DNA of 64,000 nucleotides from Trileptium ribeirensis (GCA_030248225.1 JASANE010020197.1:1-64000); one strand, 5' to 3'; counted from the stretch's first letter, positions 12,828 to 24,825 are shown. The notes: generated by a model not told the origin, from the sequence alone. Made by a program: numbers and translations.

Positions 12828-12959
12828 GGTTAGCAATTGTTTAGCAACACTAGCATGCTGATCGTAAACGAACACATCGACAGCTTTCATCGCCTGTCGA
12901 GTAAGCCGTTCGAGTTGGGCCAGTTTTCGAGTAAACTGAATTGTTTCGCTGTCCGACAT
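12828..12959 (-). CDS. Candidate first coding exon of unknown gene (right arm)
   Basis: The ATG lies 13 bases after an acceptor-like TTGATTATAG. There are 44 codons, then donor GTAAGC (phase 0). The product is a charged helix-rich N-terminus: MSDSETIQFTRKLAQLERL, then a stretch ending SVAKQLLT. In the left arm (near 4,980) the ATG is destroyed by two extra bases (AAGCTG instead of AATG). The downstream sequence is LINE-B in antisense, so any next exon is not visible. Function unknown. Confidence 0.35.
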
Positions 12960-13139
12960 TATACTTAGCGACCTATAATCAACAAACAAACATATGTACA
13001 TTGTACTGTGCCTTTTAACTGCCTTCTCCAAATGTGGGGAAGTGAAGGTCCGGTAGTTTGACCTTATCTTGTTGGTACCGCCGTGGAACAGCAAATTTCG
13101 ACTTCCCTTGGTTCCCCCAGGTACTTTCTGGAGCGGCAA

Positions 13140-13800
13140 AAAACTACCGAAATTTTTGTTTTGTCCACCGGCAATGAGTTTCCCACGGCTGAAAACCCCC
13201 AAATAGAATCTATAAGCCTCCCATAACGTCACAACAAGATTAGGAATTTTGGATCGAGGAACCTTGGGGCCGCCATGCCTCGTACCCATGAAACTATGAG
13301 TCGTAGAGCAAAACCAACACCGGCAATGAGTTTCCCATGTCCGAAAACCCCCAAGCGAAGCATTTAAGCCTCCCAGACGTCAGATCAAATTTTCGAATTT
13401 TTGGGTGGAGGAACCACGAGGGTGTCATATCTCAAAACCCATAACTCCAGAACCGGAGCCTTAATAGAAACACAAAAAAATCGCATCGGCATTTATCTTT
13501 TTACTATGAGATAAAACCAACCAGATAAAAAATTTGAAGGTTAAGATAAAAATAACCTTGCTTCCGTGAAGGGTACTAAAATGGGACAAAATCCCATATT
13601 TTGACCCCTGACCCAGACACAAATAAAAAACGCTCAGGGATCTACACGAGTAAATCGAGTATGCCGATTCTAATGGGCCCAAGATTATGTAAATCGGTTA
13701 AATCGTTCCCAAGTTATGACCGACCAGACATACACACACCGACGAAATTTAAAAGCTTTCAGCCCTGCAATACACAATCTCCACTACGTTACAGTACGTT
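13140..13800 (-). repeat. Mirror copy of the 4.1-4.8 kb repeat element
   Basis: Reverse complement of 4,140-4,800 with the same internal duplication. A 167-codon minus-strand frame (13,289-12,786) runs through it because the arm differs by a few indels. Only its last quarter overlaps the candidate exon at 12,959-12,828. Confidence 0.5.
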
Positions 13801-14419
13801 CTGATTAAATAAATATTTTATTTTATTCTGCATAATTCTTATGATCTAAATGTAAAAGCACCACAATATTACGAAAGTGGGTTTTCTTTTTTCAAACAAA
13901 CAAAAAACGAACTTACTGGTTCGGAACCGTTCCATCCCAAACGCGAACAGCACACAAACTGTCAGAAATGACTCGAACTCCGATTGCCTAAAATATGAAT
14001 GAATAATATTTTTATCATGAAAATAAGAATAATTATAATGAAAGCGATAAAATAAAAATTGTAACGCTCGCTATAAGACATAATATTGGTTCGAATCGAT
14101 ATCATCAAAAACAATAAAGGTTGACTTAAGATAAATTTTGTGGGAATGTATAAACATTTGCTTTTAAATTGTTTTAGACACCTAGACGGTGCGTAGAGAG
14201 TGTTGCGATAGCATCAACTAATTAATTTTATATAAGTAGGCCATTGAAATCCTGAAGCAAAATCGAAATTCATAGGTTACAAACGCCATGACATAATCGA
14301 CTGTGAAACTTCTAACTTTTTATAGACACTAAACGACACAGAAACATGCAGCAACAGTAGCTGAATAATAGTTGGGCGGCTGACACGTAATGACAGATCC
14401 ATTCTAATCCTATGCTAAT

Positions 14420-15574
14420 CAGGGAGTAACCGGAATTCCGGTTCTGGTTCCGGTTCCGGCGAAAATCGTGTTCCGGTTGCGGTTCCGGCAAAGGGCAAAA
14501 ACCATACCGGAACCGGAATTCCGGTTTAAAAATTTTGTTTGAAATTTTCCACGTTTTTGCTTCATCCTGTAATCCAAACATATGTAATATATATTATACA
14601 ATGATCAAGCTCCAATACAACCAAGCAAAAGAAAAGATTAACTAACCAATTTGCCGTGAGAAACGTAAGTAGTGGACATAATTTGAGCAGGAATTTTTCA
14701 TAATAAGCTGCAGGAATTTGTTAAATCAAAGCCAGGTCAATGCTTATAGCAGCTATTTTACACATCCAGAAGTCTGTGGGATACGTTTGAATTAAACCGA
14801 TCCAACTCGGTAACATAGTATGGCTTACGCAGAAGTGCTTAGGGTATGCTTGGCTAACATAAATTGCGTTATGCACCCGCCAGTGCGCTTGTGAACTTGG
14901 TAAATCAGTATAAATTGAAGTAAACTAACGTTATCTGCAACGCAGCTAGAAACTGCTTCCTTGGCAATGAACTGTATTTTATTGAAACTGTACGAGCAGC
15001 ATCACAGTGTGTCTCATTTATAGCATTCTGATTAGAAAGTTATCATCATTATGATCTAACTGACGGGCACTGTTTGTCCAACGTTAGCCTAAACAGTGTC
15101 TCTGACCACTGATCAGAAAATTAAATGCTATCTATTATTTTCTCTTAGAATCATATAAACCAATAATTTTAAGTTTCCTACAGAAGAACATGCAACAAAC
15201 GTATGCGTAGTAAAGGGAGGCGACTGGAGACAGAGCGAAAGTGTGTATTCTACGCTCCAAGCTTTGTAAGCACATTCGATTTGACGCAGTATACGCAATG
15301 GTGTATAGTGGAAGACATTTTTTGCTCTGAATGTCCAAAAACCGTCATATTTGATCGATAAATAAACATTACTAGCTTCCTCAGTCTCTTTAAAGTTTCA
15401 GCAAGGCAATAATACCATCGCAATACATTAAGTTTAATGTAAAAGTTATTTTTAATGCATTTTAAATCCACTATACCTTCATTTCTTCCATCATCTGTTT
15501 TACTATATATAAATTTTGAAGACCAGGTTCCGGCTCCGGTTTAAATGGACGGTTCCGGTTCCGGTTATTCCCTG
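14420..15574 (-). mobile_element. hAT-type MITE, copy 2 (right arm), perfect TSD
   Basis: Mirror of copy 1, also 1,155 bp. It is flanked by a perfect 8-bp duplication ATGCTAAT (14,412-14,419 and 15,575-15,582). Because both arms carry it at the same mirrored place, the insertion predates the inverted duplication, and the single mismatch in the left arm arose later. Confidence 0.88.
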
Positions 15575-16148
15575 ATGCTAATATATGAGATCGAAAATCA
15601 TTACTGCGAATTCCCAAACCAGCGATAAATCAAAAAAACCATGATCCTGGTGATCATTTGTATATTTAACCTTTAAGCTATATAAAATATTCATTGAGCC
15701 TGGGATTTTTCTTATTCAGAAAAAACCAACAAAACCATCGATACTATATATAATAAAACTAAAAGACATGTAATAAAGTATTTGTCAAATGTTTAAAATA
15801 GATGACGATTTTGCTATAAGTAATATTGTAATAACCTGTGATGACAGTCTTATGCTTATGGACATATGAAATTGGTGAATTGTTCGTGTTCAAAGCCCTG
15901 AACTCGTCAAATTTGGTTGTCGTACTCTCAGATAATAATTATATAAGCCGTAATTTCTTGACGAATACCAGCTGTTGAGAATGGGCTAAGATTTTTATTA
16001 AGCTGAAGAGTCAGTCAGTACTAACAGTTTGTTGTTTTAGATAAAACATTCGCCGAAATAGCGCTCCTATACTGTAGACCTTTCAATTATAGTTACTCAT
16101 AATATCACGCATCGATCGAACAAAAACAATTTAGTAATCGACTACGCC

Positions 16149-16475
16149 ATGCAGGTTACGAAAAATTTGTGTTACCACCACATACGAAAATTTATTGGCA
16201 TACTTCTGGTTAATAAAATAGCTGTATCAGCTTCCAAAAATTTGACACAAAACGCTGTTTTGAGTGCGCTACCGCTAATGAATAGAATTTGCCCACCAAA
16301 CAACATTATACCCACAAGAAAGATCTGTTGTTAAACCAGGGCGTGCTCTCAATGAATTACGTCGGAGTTACGATGTTACAATGATGAATATAACGTACAA
16401 ATCTTATTTTCTAGTGCCCAGAAAAGCATATATAGCGTTAGTAACAATTAAATTTAATTTAAAAAATTAAAGTAT
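16149..16475 (+). pseudogene. Frameshifted mirror copy of the 107-codon frame
   Basis: Identical to the left copy for about 45 codons; then one base is missing and the frame stops at about codon 61. The remaining coding-like sequence (PGRALNELRR) is still readable in another frame. Confidence 0.35.
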
Positions 16476-17095
16476 TCCTCAACATTACAATTAACAATTA
16501 AATTAGAACTAAAAAGCAGTGCATTTATTTGAGCGAGAAAAAAGTGTTTAAGTAACAACGGCTATAGTTAACTTACTATATGCGGTGTGTGCAAATAAAA
16601 AATGTATACAAACACAGTTTGTCTTCACCATCGCTACTCGGCTATAAACTCAGACACTGTATTATTATTATAACTTATGGTCACACGATTGAAGGCCCAT
16701 TGATATTCATTCATGTTACGAACAAAAATATTGACAACGTTCAATACTAGTTTGTGTACTCATGAAGACACATTGTCAAAGAATATAATGGAGTGAACTA
16801 CAAAAGCCAGAGTTAGTGGTAGACTAGTTAAGAACGGTATGTAACTTACTACTATATCGATCAGGCTATTGACAGCTACTCTTAGGTGCAATTACTTCCT
16901 GCAAGCTGCATCAATTGACGGGCTAAACCTACCTCAAGCCGTTTTCTATAGTGCCGGTCTGTACTAACTGATCAGATTTTTAATCCCTCCAACACATTGC
17001 CACTGGTTTAGCGCTATTTTAATCACTTCGTCAACAGATCAGCACAATGTCTGTAGTAAACACTTCAGCAACTTTTATGCACAAAAAAGACTCAC

Positions 17096-17283
17096 TTGTG
17101 CAACAACGTCAAAATAGCCAAAATGCTTCAAACGACACAAACTCTCCAGCTTCAAACTATCACAAGCAGCGCCTAGCGAGGCTTGGCTTGTTTCGATTGC
17201 CGCTTTTCGTTCGGCGTCATCGTCGATATACAATTCGCGATAGTAATTTCCGGCCGCTGTATCAAATCCGTCTCCAGGCAGCC
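17096..17283 (-). CDS. Candidate internal exon of unknown host gene (right arm)
   Basis: The exon is 188 bases: acceptor CTGTTTCAG, 2 bases completing a split codon, 62 open codons, then donor GTGAGT (phase 1 in, phase 0 out). It begins around LPGDGFDTAAGNYYRELY and is acidic and helical, with a charged ERKAAIETSQAS stretch, ending in YFDVVAQ. I do not recognise the protein. Intactness here against frameshifts in the left arm suggests past selection on coding. Neighbouring exons were not found. The opposite strand carries an unrelated 103-codon ATG frame (17,047-17,358) which I treat as a shadow. Confidence 0.45.
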
Positions 17284-17793
17284 CTGAAACAGTGCAGTAT
17301 TGCCTATACTCAACGAGTAACTAGTTATAACTCATTTTATAAAGGTTATATTAATTGAACAGCCAAGAGCAGCCGTACGTACTTCGTGACTAGCAGATCT
17401 GATGTGAACGCAGCACTACTAAGCTGTCCGCATTATTAAAGTTCGCTACAGCGTTTATTGTCATAACAATGTTGTTGCTGATACTGGTTTCCCGTTTGTC
17501 ACAGGTTATCGACCAAACCCGCAGTCGGGGTCTCATCCATCTCCATGTCCTCAAACGAGCTATCAATGCAAGAGATGTCACATGAACAGTTGAATTTAGA
17601 GCATGCAGGCCCCGATAAAAATCCATGTAATAAGTTATAAAAATGAAAAACAAGCAACCACCCTCTTTAAGTATCGATATTGAACTAAGATGACACACCC
17701 ATAACCCAATGACCGCCGCCGCCCTCTCTCATGCTAGCCCATAAAAACAGCTAACGCCGAAAAATTTGCCGAATAAATCCGTTTCAGTCACAT

Positions 17794-18042
17794 TTATAAA
17801 TATGGAAGATACAAAAAATAATCGTGGGTCGAACTAAGGCTACACAGTCGGATTACAAGAGTTTTTATCTCTGCCGCCAAATTGTCAAAATGTAAAACTG
17901 CGACAACAAAGCCCAATCCGAAATTTTGCGTTTCTACAGTATTAAACAAAAAACCCAACTCTTCCCCGACGATACCGTTCAAGCCAATTTGCGAACACAT
18001 TCGATGTACACAGGACAAACTGCATAATGAACAAACACGCAT
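17794..18042 (-). CDS. Coding-like fragment at the outer end of the right arm
   Basis: An open stretch with no convincing ATG. It contains a GEELGFLFNTVETQNFG segment and ends with DYFLYLPYL before a stop. The part inside the palindrome (from 17,937) is repeated at 1-140 in the left arm. The arms differ there by a 3-base in-frame indel (one extra Val in the right copy) and one substitution. The frame-preserving indel is weak evidence for coding. Function unknown. Confidence 0.25.
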   Translation of the reverse strand: MRVCSLCSLSCVHRMCSQIGLNGIVGEELGFLFNTVETQNFGLGFVVAVLHFDNLAAEIKTLVIRLCSLSSTHDYFLYLPYL

Positions 18043-18259
18043 GATTGTGCGGTACCAAACGATTGCAGCGGAACATTGTTGCCTTTGAAAGCTCTGACAA
18101 ACCTCTCTCTATCAGCTTAAGCATATCTACCCAAAGCCAAAATCCAGGTGCGTTTTGCGCTCCTCCCCCTTCCCCAACTTTTTCATCACGGAGACAGTTT
18201 ATTTTTTCGAAGGGTGGCATTGTGTAACCTCCAATTGTTTCATGCGGGAAGATGAACAA

Positions 18260-19090
18260 GTCCCACCAATTAAATAATAGGAGGACAACTGTCTACTACG
18301 GAACACAATGCGATCAAATGAACTGTATTTCCATCAATTGTCGGTAATACGAATAGAATCGATGCGAATATAAATTATGCAAACTAATAGTGGATAAACG
18401 TGCGTATCTTTGGAGATCTATTCGAAAACCAATTATAGCTTTTATCCCATACTCGAAACTGCAGATGTACATCTAGAGTTAAATTTATGTTTGCGATCAC
18501 AGCCAAAGTCTTAAAACCGGGGATAAGCGGTAGGCCAAAAATAGACCAATGCGTCCGATTCAGTTGCAGTAGCATCATTATATCACTCGTTTTCTATTTT
18601 AAGCTAGACAATCCACAGAGATATCGTGGAAGGACACATATGGTTTCCGAGCTGTCATAAATAAATATATTTTGGCTTCCCTCGAGTCAAAACGGCGAAT
18701 CCACCAAAAGTATATTCGAAACACACCAAATCCTGCTTATAATAATTATATTTGTACTTCTTGCTCAAAACCTAATGGTACTTAATTGCGATATATAAAG
18801 AAGGCACAACAACATTCATAATGTAAAAAATTTCATAAAGTAATGATTATTTAGTAGCCAAATTTTGCAACGTTTGCAGAAAGACAGCCATGAACACCCC
18901 AGGAGGTCACATAGACTAAAAATCTACGTACCGTTTTGACCATGTTGAGAGTCAAATATACCAAAACATATGACACTTCAACATTTGAATTTACAAGTCT
19001 TCCTTTAATGACTCATACTCGTATTAATCTTTGGTTTGTTTAAAAGAAGACTCGTTCAAACAAAATTATAACTATGTATAAAAACGAGAG
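18260..19090. other. AT-rich DNA without a recognised feature
   Basis: Only short frames. It may hold further exons or an intron of the gene at 20,483-19,106, which reads leftward into it, but I could not find an exon with a convincing acceptor. Confidence 0.4.
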
Positions 19091-19105
19091 TTTAAAAACG
19101 CTCAC

Positions 19106-20014
19106 CTTCAGAACGATGCGTTACGTTTTGCGGAGTCGCCTTGGGGACTAATACTACCGGTCGACATTGAGTATCAATAGCTCTTGCTACGACTTGTCCC
19201 TCGCCTGCCGCTTCGGGTCTGGGCGACGGCGTTACTACTCTGTTGGATGTAGATGTAATAGTAGTTGTCGTTGAAGTAGCAGAAGTAACCGGTATTTCCA
19301 CATGACCATGTGTTGTGGCGCGTTGACCAGCATCCTCAGAATGAGTTCTAAGTTGGCTTGTAGTACATTCATCGCTTCTTTCTTCTAAATCAGGACGATC
19401 ACCTGCTGCACTCGAACCAATATGACTCCTAACAGAGACATCCGGAACCCCAGAAACATGTTTGCTGGAAGAAGGTTTCGATTTTGCAATATCTAATTCT
19501 GTCCGAATGTCCGATTCCGGAACCTGTCTATGTTTCTCTGCTTCTATTGAAGACCGTCCTACTGGTCGCTGTTCTCTGCTGTCGTCGTTATCTGAACCTC
19601 TGGAATCCTGTTGACTCCGTAGCCTATGCACAACAGGTACTAATTGCATTCTGATTTTCTTACAAGCCGGGCAGAGCATACCGTTTATGACCTTGCTGTA
19701 TTCACTATCCTCGCTGCTGCAACTATTTTCTCCATCGCTCGACAACGAGACAACGTCTTCACTAGAGTTCCCGGTAGTGCTACGAACTTCCGAATTTACC
19801 ATTTGGTCAGATCTACGACTCAAGGTAGTAGACAAGTGCGCATTATGCAGATTTTGCCCGCTATGTACAAGAATCCCACCCCGTTCTGTTGAATTATGAC
19901 TGACGATTGTTCTATCAGCCTCACGATCGTGCTCACTGGTACCAGCATTAATGGGAGCATTAACAGGAGTTTCTGGAGTTTCAACAAAACCTACACGACG
20001 AAGCGAACGAGACG
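19106..20014 (-). CDS. Large internal exon: Ser-rich protein with a CxxC motif
   Basis: A 909-base exon bounded by acceptor ACATTTTTCTAG and donor GTGAGC, phase 1 at both ends, with 302 open codons. The product is serine/threonine-rich and acidic, with a SLSSDGENSCSSEDSEYS patch. It then has a single MLCPACKKIRMQL motif (CxxC, perhaps half of a zinc-binding site completed in the next exon), charged linkers and a Ser/Thr/Val-rich C-terminal part. It looks like an intrinsically disordered nuclear or signalling protein, but no family is recognised. Open length, good borders and compositional bias make it the best host-gene candidate in the window. Confidence 0.6.
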
Positions 20015-20401
20015 CTAGAAAAATGTATCAATGACAATGAATGTATCTTGCTATATGAACTCGACGTACCAAACAAACAGTAAATGAATGCTAGTGCCCA
20101 TATTCTCAATCTTATTAATGATTCGCAATAGCAAAAAGATATATACAGACAATATGTATATATATATATACATGTATATATATATATAGACAATACTTTG
20201 ATATTGTCTAGAAGTAGAAATGCGATCGTAATTTCTAGCACGTATTTTACAACTTAACAAGATTCCACAAATACATCAAATTTCAGCAGGCCTTCGAACG
20301 ACCTTACCAATATTAGCTTTCTTTCGTTGCGTCAAGCAACTCTAGTTTTAAATATAGCATTAAACAGTCACTGGAACAACAGAGACACTATAAAAATTCA
20401 C
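20015..20401 (-). other. Predicted intron with a TA-rich microsatellite
   Basis: Lies between the two exons above. It includes a TATATA-type tract with an internal ACATGT at about 20,155-20,190. The frames seen here (20,241-19,981) are shadows of this tract. Confidence 0.45.
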
Positions 20402-20483
20402 CAAGATTCCGAGGTTCTGGCGCTGGCGGGAGGGGTTCACTCCAAAATGCCACCTCGCAACCCCAGGACTTTGACGCCGACAT
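20402..20483 (-). CDS. Candidate first coding exon of an unknown host gene
   Basis: The ATG lies at 20,483-20,481, then 27 codons plus one base (MSASKSWGCEVAFWSEPLPP, then a short proline-rich tail), then donor GTGAAT. The donor phase (1) matches the acceptor phase of the exon at 20,014, giving an intron of 387 bp. The exon is more GC-rich than its surroundings, as 5' exons often are. The GTGAAT donor is weaker than consensus, so the join is probable rather than certain. Confidence 0.5.
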
Positions 20484-20489
20484 CTTGAA

Positions 20490-21420
20490 ACCCTGATATA
20501 ACAGAATTTTAGCGATTTACAATTATACACAAAATCTCTGTTACATATTACCTATAAAGTTTCCATAAAATAATTTAATATTCACAAACAAATTTAATGC
20601 ATCAGTGACGTCACAAGAAAATCGTTCCTATACTTAATATCTTGATGTTCGCGAACGGAACCCGCTAATTAAGATTCGCCAAATTTTCGCACTCAAAAAT
20701 TTCGGAGTGTTACCCGAATGCTCGCGAGCGCAAAATAGCTACATTTCAATCACAGAGCGCTACGTTCACAAACGGTTTTATGCCAGATTTCAATGGAACA
20801 GAAAGCGTTCCCCAATAATTTTTATGCAAAATTACCCAATGGATGGTTAATAGGGTCATCTTAAGTTTACTCGCGCACAATTCTTTGCTTGAAGCCAGCG
20901 CCGGAAGTTTTCAGCCAATGTAAGAGGTCGGAATAAGTGTACAGAAAACAAAAGACCAATCTTGAACGGTGCAAGCAGTAACGTCGGCTCAACTGCTAAG
21001 TCTTTTTACTCGTAATAGCAGTACCTACAATAAAAAGGCATCAAAAACAACGTGGTATAACTTACATAAACAGCTCCCCGATTCCGCATCAAATAGACCG
21101 CCAATAGCTGCTATTGCTAGCGTCTTCAGCTGTAAAAAATAAATGATTTTTTGCCATGACTCTACACCGCAAATATGAATCTCTGTCATCATATATTACT
21201 TGTATATCAACAAAATAGCAAAGGTCTAAACCTAATTATTGAGACATAGTTTGAATACTAAATATACTATTAGCTTATAGTATATCACCAAGGCGGTGAA
21301 TTTTAAGTGTTGAATACATAAGAGAGACGTAGTTACTATAATGAACATTAACTTACAAAATCAGCCGGCTGTCAGCCACCTTATTTGAACAGTTAAGCAT
21401 TATATACCCACTTATTATTT
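20490..21420. other. Upstream region of the 20-kb gene, no other feature
   Basis: Unique-looking DNA with no long frame. If the minus-strand gene is real, its promoter and 5' UTR should lie here; I see no clear TATA box. Confidence 0.35.
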
Positions 21421-21439
21421 ACTTAGAGACACGCATCTG

Positions 21440-21990
21440 CATAAAGGATGAATTGCTCTACAAAATAGTACCAATAACACTCATATAGCGTAACCGTTTA
21501 CGGAGAAATTACTGTTTTCGTGTATTTTGGATCTCGTGGGTGCACTTATTTTAACTCAATCAGCATCGTAGATAATGAGAACAGCAGCTCACGGTGCGAA
21601 GATACATATGAATTGCTGTACAAAATGAGACCAAAACAACTATATTGCTCGAAAGATACGATAGATAATGCGGATTTCGTACATTTTCGGTCTCATGGAC
21701 CCATTCGAAAACCCATTATAACCCAACCAGCAGGTTAAATAATGAAATTAATAGCAGCACACCACGTGCAGGTACATAGAGAATGCAGCGGTAGAAAATG
21801 AGACCAGTAGCACCCATATATAGCTTAAGCGGTTGTGAACGCATTGCTGTTTTCGTATATTTTGGGTCTCATGGGCCCATAACAAAAAACAGCACTTTAA
21901 CCCAAACGTGCAACGTTTACACATACAATAGCAGCACACCATTAGCAGCTAAATGAAGAATGAATTGATGTACAAAATGAGACCAATAAT
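21440..21990 (+). repeat. ~175-bp degenerate tandem repeat, about 3.3 copies
   Basis: A core GAATTGCTGTACAAAATGAG recurs near 21,449, 21,610, 21,783 and 21,962 (spacing 161-179). Each is followed about 75 bp later by a TTTTCGTGTATTTTGGATCT-like core, and then by AACAGCAGCTCAC or AGCAGCACACCA. Copies are quite diverged. Confidence 0.65.
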
Positions 21991-21999
21991 ATCTCCATG

Positions 22000-23280
22000 G
22001 CTCAATTAGATTCGCATTGTTACGATAAGACTGGCCTGATAGAAAAGGTGTAGACAACTTTAGCTTTAAAAATGCACAAACTGATATTATATGCAGTGCG
22101 AAAACTTGAACAGACCTATCTCTTACTGTTCGCAGATACATACAGTGAAACAAGAGCGAAAGTAAGTTTTTTGCACTCTTATTCATTGTATAATGGCAGA
22201 AGCTAGAAGAAATCAATAATATGTCAATACTATGACACAGTGACGATACATAACTGAGAAAATTTAAGCGAAATCGGTCAATCAATTGAACCACAGTAAG
22301 AAACATTTTCTTAATTTTCAGCTTGTAGTTTTTAATAAAATATAATAAAATCTGCATAAATTTGGCAATAATTTTTAATCGTCGGTTTCCGTCAGCAAAG
22401 CAATATCTGAGCTCACGTCACGATTATATGCAAATAGCATATAAGATACAGGACTAACCTGAAATGAGTGCTACAAATTCGATGTTTGTATGAGAACTGC
22501 TAATGTTGTACGAAATGTGTTGGAATTTGCTCGAGACCGGCTACAAATTTCGGGGCGGTCTTTCTAAATCTGTTCGAGAGCTGATTGAAGTTTGTTCAAA
22601 AAGTGTTCGATAATAATATTTTGTTCTATTTCTGTTCGTTCGTTCGAAAGGCGACAGTTAATTCTGGCGATTGCCGCGTATACTTCGAATGGATCACAAA
22701 TAAGTTCAATAATTTCGCAGTTATTCCAGCGGATTTTTGTAACTTTTTATTTCAATTTTAGCCAAATCACCAACATTTGCAATTGACTATACTTGGATAC
22801 GCGTATCTAACTCGAAAAGCGACCATAAAAAAATTTAGCTACGATTCTGTTAACAACCGGTGTTGACAGACGATACAATTAAGTTACACTGAGTTGAAAA
22901 ACGTTCGAAAATTATAATTTTTTAAATCTACCGTAGTTTGAATCGTTAGTTGAGTGAGAAATAGCGGCAGATATGCTTAGAAAAAGCCTAGATTTTTGTT
23001 AATAAAAACATCACCACTGCGGATCAGCTCAAATTTTTAGGCTAACGCGTCAGTACATCTTCTCTGAGTTCACGATAGTTTCTTGAGAAGAGTCTGAAAC
23101 TCTACACCGTAACCGCGAAGACTGATTTCGCCAATATTTAGAATATGTATATGGTCATGGCGAAGTGTGTCATACTCGTATCAAGAGGACGCAACGAACA
23201 CCTGATCTATTTCAAAACTCATATAAACATGGATTGTATCCGATTAAACAGATACATAATAATATAATTACGTGACGAGT
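22000..23280. other. AT-rich DNA, nothing recognised
   Basis: Short frames only; no transposon ends or splice-bounded frames that I could support. Confidence 0.4.
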
Positions 23281-23480
23281 CAAGGTATACCAGCTCAATC
23301 GGTAAAGCGATGGATTATCGATCGTAAGGTAGCGCCTTCGAGCCCGGGCAATGGTTACGCATCCTTCAACCCCGCTGGGAAGATAACTTCTGGAACAAAC
23401 GTACGAAAATGATCGATTGCGAGGTCGCCACTTGCATTCTGGACCTCGCGATGGTTGAAAAGTTGGGAAAACGGAGATCG
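23281..23480 (+). repeat. tRNA-derived SINE or tRNA pseudogene
   Basis: An A-box-like CCAGCTCAATCGGTAAAGC is followed about 45 bp later by a B-box-like CTTCGAGCCC, at spacing typical of tRNA genes. The anticodon arm does not fold well and the acceptor stem is absent, so this is not a functional tRNA. Following sequence to about 23,480 has no coding potential and may be the SINE body. Confidence 0.5.
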
Positions 23481-24099
23481 TTATCGCCCCTATGTTTACA
23501 GCGGACATTTTCAATAGTTACTTGCTGTATATAGCAGTGTCTACACTACAACAGGTTTTAGGAGTATTTGAGTTTCCTACCAAGGCAGGGAGGGATTCTC
23601 TAGGTATTTCGGCGTCCCACAGGAATTTTTGGCTACCCTATACTTCAAACCCTATGTATTTTTCTGCACGACTAAAAATTAATTTTTCACTGCAAAGCAA
23701 AAAATATGCCAATTTTCCTTATGAAACTAAGGAATACATAATTTGTCATGTGGGCCTAAAAACACCATAATTGCCACTAGTGATGCAACCTGAGCAAATT
23801 TCTCGTCTGGACTGATCCAGACGAATCAATCAAAAATCTGTTCTATGCTAATAACATAAACTTTTTGTGTAACAATCTGCCAAATTTGTTAAGGCATATT
23901 TCTAAAAGCGATTTTGATTTGTATATTTCATGTTTAGAGAAATGTTATCGCAACACATGTTAAAAAATGCCACAGCAACTCTGAATTGCAAATTTAATTT
24001 TAAAAAATCTTTTGTGAATTTGCAGTCGTGACGAGAATAATGTCAACGGTCTGGAACGACAAATTTTAGTCACACAGTCAATCATCATTGCCGTCAATA

Positions 24100-24260
24100 T
24101 ATAAAGTTTTTGAGCGGAGCTCGGCGGTGCCGAGCGAAGCGTTTTTATTTTCTGTCTGGGAGTAAAAAGGTCGATGTCCGTCTGTTCGTTCGTTCGGTCC
24201 GACGGATCTCAAGAACCACTGAACCGATTTTAAAAAACTTTTTTTGTTTGAAAGCCTATC
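24100..24260 (+). repeat. Hairpin element, member 1
   Basis: A perfect 7-bp stem GCTCGGC/GCCGAGC with loop GGT (24,119-24,135) is followed by a GTCTGTTCGTTCGTTCGG-type tract and an AACCGATTTTAAAAAACTTT motif. The same order of parts occurs at 35,160-35,345. A second perfect hairpin (CTCCCAG, loop TTCAC, CTGGGAG) lies at 24,639-24,657 and may belong to the same element. This could be a terminal region of a non-autonomous element; no class is assigned. Confidence 0.5.
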
Positions 24261-24825
24261 ATGTCAGAGTGTGCACCTGATATTTGGGATTTCAAAATTT
24301 TGAGTGGTTAATTAGTAATTAGCTAATTAGTTAAGCCTATGAAGCTAAAATAGAGAATTTTGCAATATTTGTGTTATTTATTGAAATAGAATCGTTTCGA
24401 TCAAACCATTATAGGTTTTTTGGGTCGAAGAATTCAAATATAATATTTTTACCAATGATAAAGCCGTATGCCCTATGCAATGCAGTTATTTGAAGAACAT
24501 AAAATTGAGTACATTCGTAATGCCACAGCCCAACCTCCGCACACATATGTAGTTCCACTACCCACTAGTAATATATAATGTGCATTATTACCGTATATTT
24601 ACTGTGAATAGGCAATTTATTATTATCGCGCTTTCAGTCTCCCAGTTCACCTGGGAGGAAACCGAATTTTTCGCCCTCCAGATGACCCTGTTCGACCAGG
24701 AAGGCCACCAGTTTGGTTCCAATAATACTTTGGAGGCAGCATGGTAAAGCCAGAATATTTGTATAATAATTTTTGGATGCAGCTAGCATTTATGCCACAA
24801 TTTGTACGTCAATTTTGAACATTAC

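Larger units (their letters stand above)
9343..17937 (-). repeat. Right arm of giant inverted repeat
   Basis: Reverse complement of 1-8,611. Its inner border lies next to a TCCGTTGG stretch at 9,343. The outer limit of 17,937 is only the partner of window base 1; sequence beyond it may still be part of the arm, since the left side is cut. In this arm several exon-like frames are intact where the left copy is broken, and the MITE at 14,420-15,574 keeps a perfect target duplication. Confidence 0.95.

Noticed and set aside
21500..22000. CRISPR-like array because of regularly spaced cores
   Set aside because: Period ~175 bp, diverged cores and a eukaryotic context; it is an ordinary tandem repeat.
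23281..23360. Functional tRNA gene
   Set aside because: A and B boxes are present but acceptor and anticodon stems do not pair; a SINE or pseudogene is more likely.
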